Shown piece by piece: positions 55,542-56,623 of a stretch of DNA of 56,623 nucleotides. Within the stretch, counting starts at the first letter, position 1. The number at the start of each line of letters is the position of its first letter. A program made the translations under genes and the position numbers. This DNA comes from Pseudoxanthomonas suwonensis (lineage in GTDB: Bacteria > Pseudomonadota > Gammaproteobacteria > Xanthomonadales > Xanthomonadaceae): contig NZ_PDWP01000026.1 in NCBI RefSeq assembly GCF_010093235.1, positions 1 to 56,623 on the forward strand, written 5' to 3'. Under the pieces are notes generated by a model. It was not told the origin of the DNA. It saw nothing but the letters and a program-made list of their open reading frames with translations, and made no database searches.

Positions 55542-56612
55542 CTACAGCATCCGGCTGATGGTGAAGCTGCCGAACACCGGGCGCTCTTCCTGTCCCTCGA
55601 ACTCGCGGGCGCCGTGGTAGCGCGCCAAGGCGAACTTCCAGCGCCCGCGGGTGACGGCCAGGCCGTAGCCGACTTCGCCGACGACCGGCTTGCGGTCCAC
55701 GCTGTGGCTGTCGCGGAAGGTGTTGCCGTCGAGGGTGATGTCGCGCGCCACGACGCGCACGTCGCTGGTGGCGAAAAGGTGCCACGACCATCCCGCCAGG
55801 CGCGCGCCCGAGGGCGCGGTGTTCTCGCCGGCCGGGCGCAGCGGCGTGCTGCCGAAGTCGTCCGGCAGGCGCCAGCCCCAGCGCACTTCCATGCCGGTGT
55901 TGGCGTAGGTGGCGCGGTTGCCGAGGGCGCCGCCCCAGTGCGCGATCGCATCCCAGCCCCAGCCGCCGGCATTGCCTTCGCTGTCGCCCCAGCGGCGCAT
56001 GCGCTCATGCACGACGCCCACCAGCGGTTCGTTCTCCAGCTGGTTGTCCCAGCCGCGGAAGTCCTCGCCGTCGAACACATGGTGCACCGCGTTCTGCACC
56101 TGCTTGCCCAGCGCCAGCGGGCCGACCACGCCCAGCTGCAGCTGGGTGGTGCGCAGGCTGTCGCCGTTGCGTGCGTTGTAGCCGAAGCTGACCATCAGGA
56201 TCGCCGCATACGGACGGTCGTCCGGGATCAGGTCGGCGCGGCTGTAGTCGGTGGGGGTGTAGAGCTTCTGGCTGAGGCTGAACACCATGTTCTGCTGCTC
56301 GAAGCCACCGGGCTGCAGCCGTTCCAGGTAGCGGTTGATCCAGCGCGCCGGGCGCGGCAGGCAGGGGTCGTCGGTGTAGTCGGCCAGGTTGGGCGAGACC
56401 AGGGTGATCACCGCGCCGTTGGTGTAGCCCTGGTCCTGGTTCTCCCCGCCGAGCAGGTCGTTGTCCACGCGGAAGTTCACCGCTGGCGGGGTCTCGCTGA
56501 GGCGGCTGCTGCTGCATTGCGGGGCGGCGATGGCCGCGGCGGGAAACAGCAGGAACAACAGCAGCGTGGCGGTCGGGGCGCGCGGGGGTCGCGTCCGTGC
56601 GGGAGTGGGCAT
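55542..56612 (-). CDS. LpxR-family lipid A 3'-O-deacylase-like outer-membrane protein
   Basis: A 356-aa protein with a signal peptide (cleavage near AIAA-PQC, residue 30) and a beta-barrel. LpxR signatures are visible: VDNDLLGGENQDQGYTNGAV near the N-terminus, SLSQKLYTPTD, DRPYAAILMVSFGY, and the helix QNAVHHVFDGED carrying the putative catalytic histidine. LpxR removes the 3'-acyloxyacyl chain of lipid A in the outer membrane. The start codon lies 11 bp from the window end, so the gene is complete but its promoter is outside. Confidence 0.87.
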   Translation of the reverse strand: MPTPARTRPPRAPTATLLLFLLFPAAAIAAPQCSSSRLSETPPAVNFRVDNDLLGGENQDQGYTNGAVITLVSPNLADYTDDPCLPRPARWINRYLERLQPGGFEQQNMVFSLSQKLYTPTDYSRADLIPDDRPYAAILMVSFGYNARNGDSLRTTQLQLGVVGPLALGKQVQNAVHHVFDGEDFRGWDNQLENEPLVGVVHERMRRWGDSEGNAGGWGWDAIAHWGGALGNRATYANTGMEVRWGWRLPDDFGSTPLRPAGENTAPSGARLAGWSWHLFATSDVRVVARDITLDGNTFRDSHSVDRKPVVGEVGYGLAVTRGRWKFALARYHGAREFEGQEERPVFGSFTISRML

Positions 56613-56623
56613 GGGCGGGATCC

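Overview
The window is about 56.6 kb of very GC-rich DNA. It is densely packed with core genes whose families and order point to the Xanthomonadaceae/Lysobacteraceae (a Pseudoxanthomonas-, Luteimonas- or Xanthomonas-like gammaproteobacterium). Supporting blocks are algR-hemC, lptM-dapF-DUF484-xerC, hslVU, mreBCD-mrdA-rodA-mltB-rlpA-dacC, an acs/LuxR-regulator pair, and two secreted S9 peptidases in tandem. The genus is an inference. No phage, insertion sequence, CRISPR array, rRNA or tRNA was recognised.

Layout. Bases 1-57 look like leftover sequencing adapter, so this is a contig end. From 101: fmt fused in frame to rsmB, an ArnT-like glycosyltransferase and an O-antigen-ligase-like protein. 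On the minus strand, a DcaP-like porin and a metabolite:H+ symporter (5.8-8.9 kb) form an operon divergent from acs, together suggesting organic-acid uptake and acetate activation. Then come a NarL-type regulator, mdoH (osmoregulated glucans), an esterase, algR, hemC, a WYL regulator, a small membrane protein and two prolyl-oligopeptidase-family enzymes. At 22.9-26.1 kb is a DUF454 gene and the lptM-dapF-DUF484-xerC run. An accessory patch follows at 26.1-29.1 kb: an AT-richer lipoprotein, a zinc alcohol dehydrogenase coupled to a small membrane protein, and a MazG-like gene whose stop appears lost. hslV and hslU come next, separated by a palindromic repeat. The minus strand at 32.6-38.4 kb carries a tightly overlapping four-gene DNA repair cluster: MBL exonuclease, ATP-dependent ligase, Lhr-like helicase and metallophosphoesterase. 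A deaminase, ubiE, an M1 peptidase, two unknown genes and a PfkB kinase lead to the rod-shape and peptidoglycan cluster (44.4-53.9 kb). The window ends with a CsgG-like gene, a broken fragment related to its C-terminus, and an LpxR-like lipid A deacylase.

Themes. Most of the window serves the cell envelope: wall elongation, lytic transglycosylase, RlpA, carboxypeptidase, lipid A and O-antigen enzymes, periplasmic glucan and lipoproteins. Several genes have small lesions: fmt/rsmB fusion, loss of the HemC cofactor cysteine, lost MazG stop, dacC frameshift and a broken CsgG-tail gene. The adapter remnant itself carries three A-to-G differences, so some lesions may be sequence errors. Five genes have a -10-like hexamer only 6-7 nt before the ATG and no Shine-Dalgarno, suggesting leaderless transcripts. 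The best candidate for an interesting functional system is the four-gene ligase/helicase/nuclease cluster; it belongs to a known type of repair cluster, and I see no clearly undescribed system.
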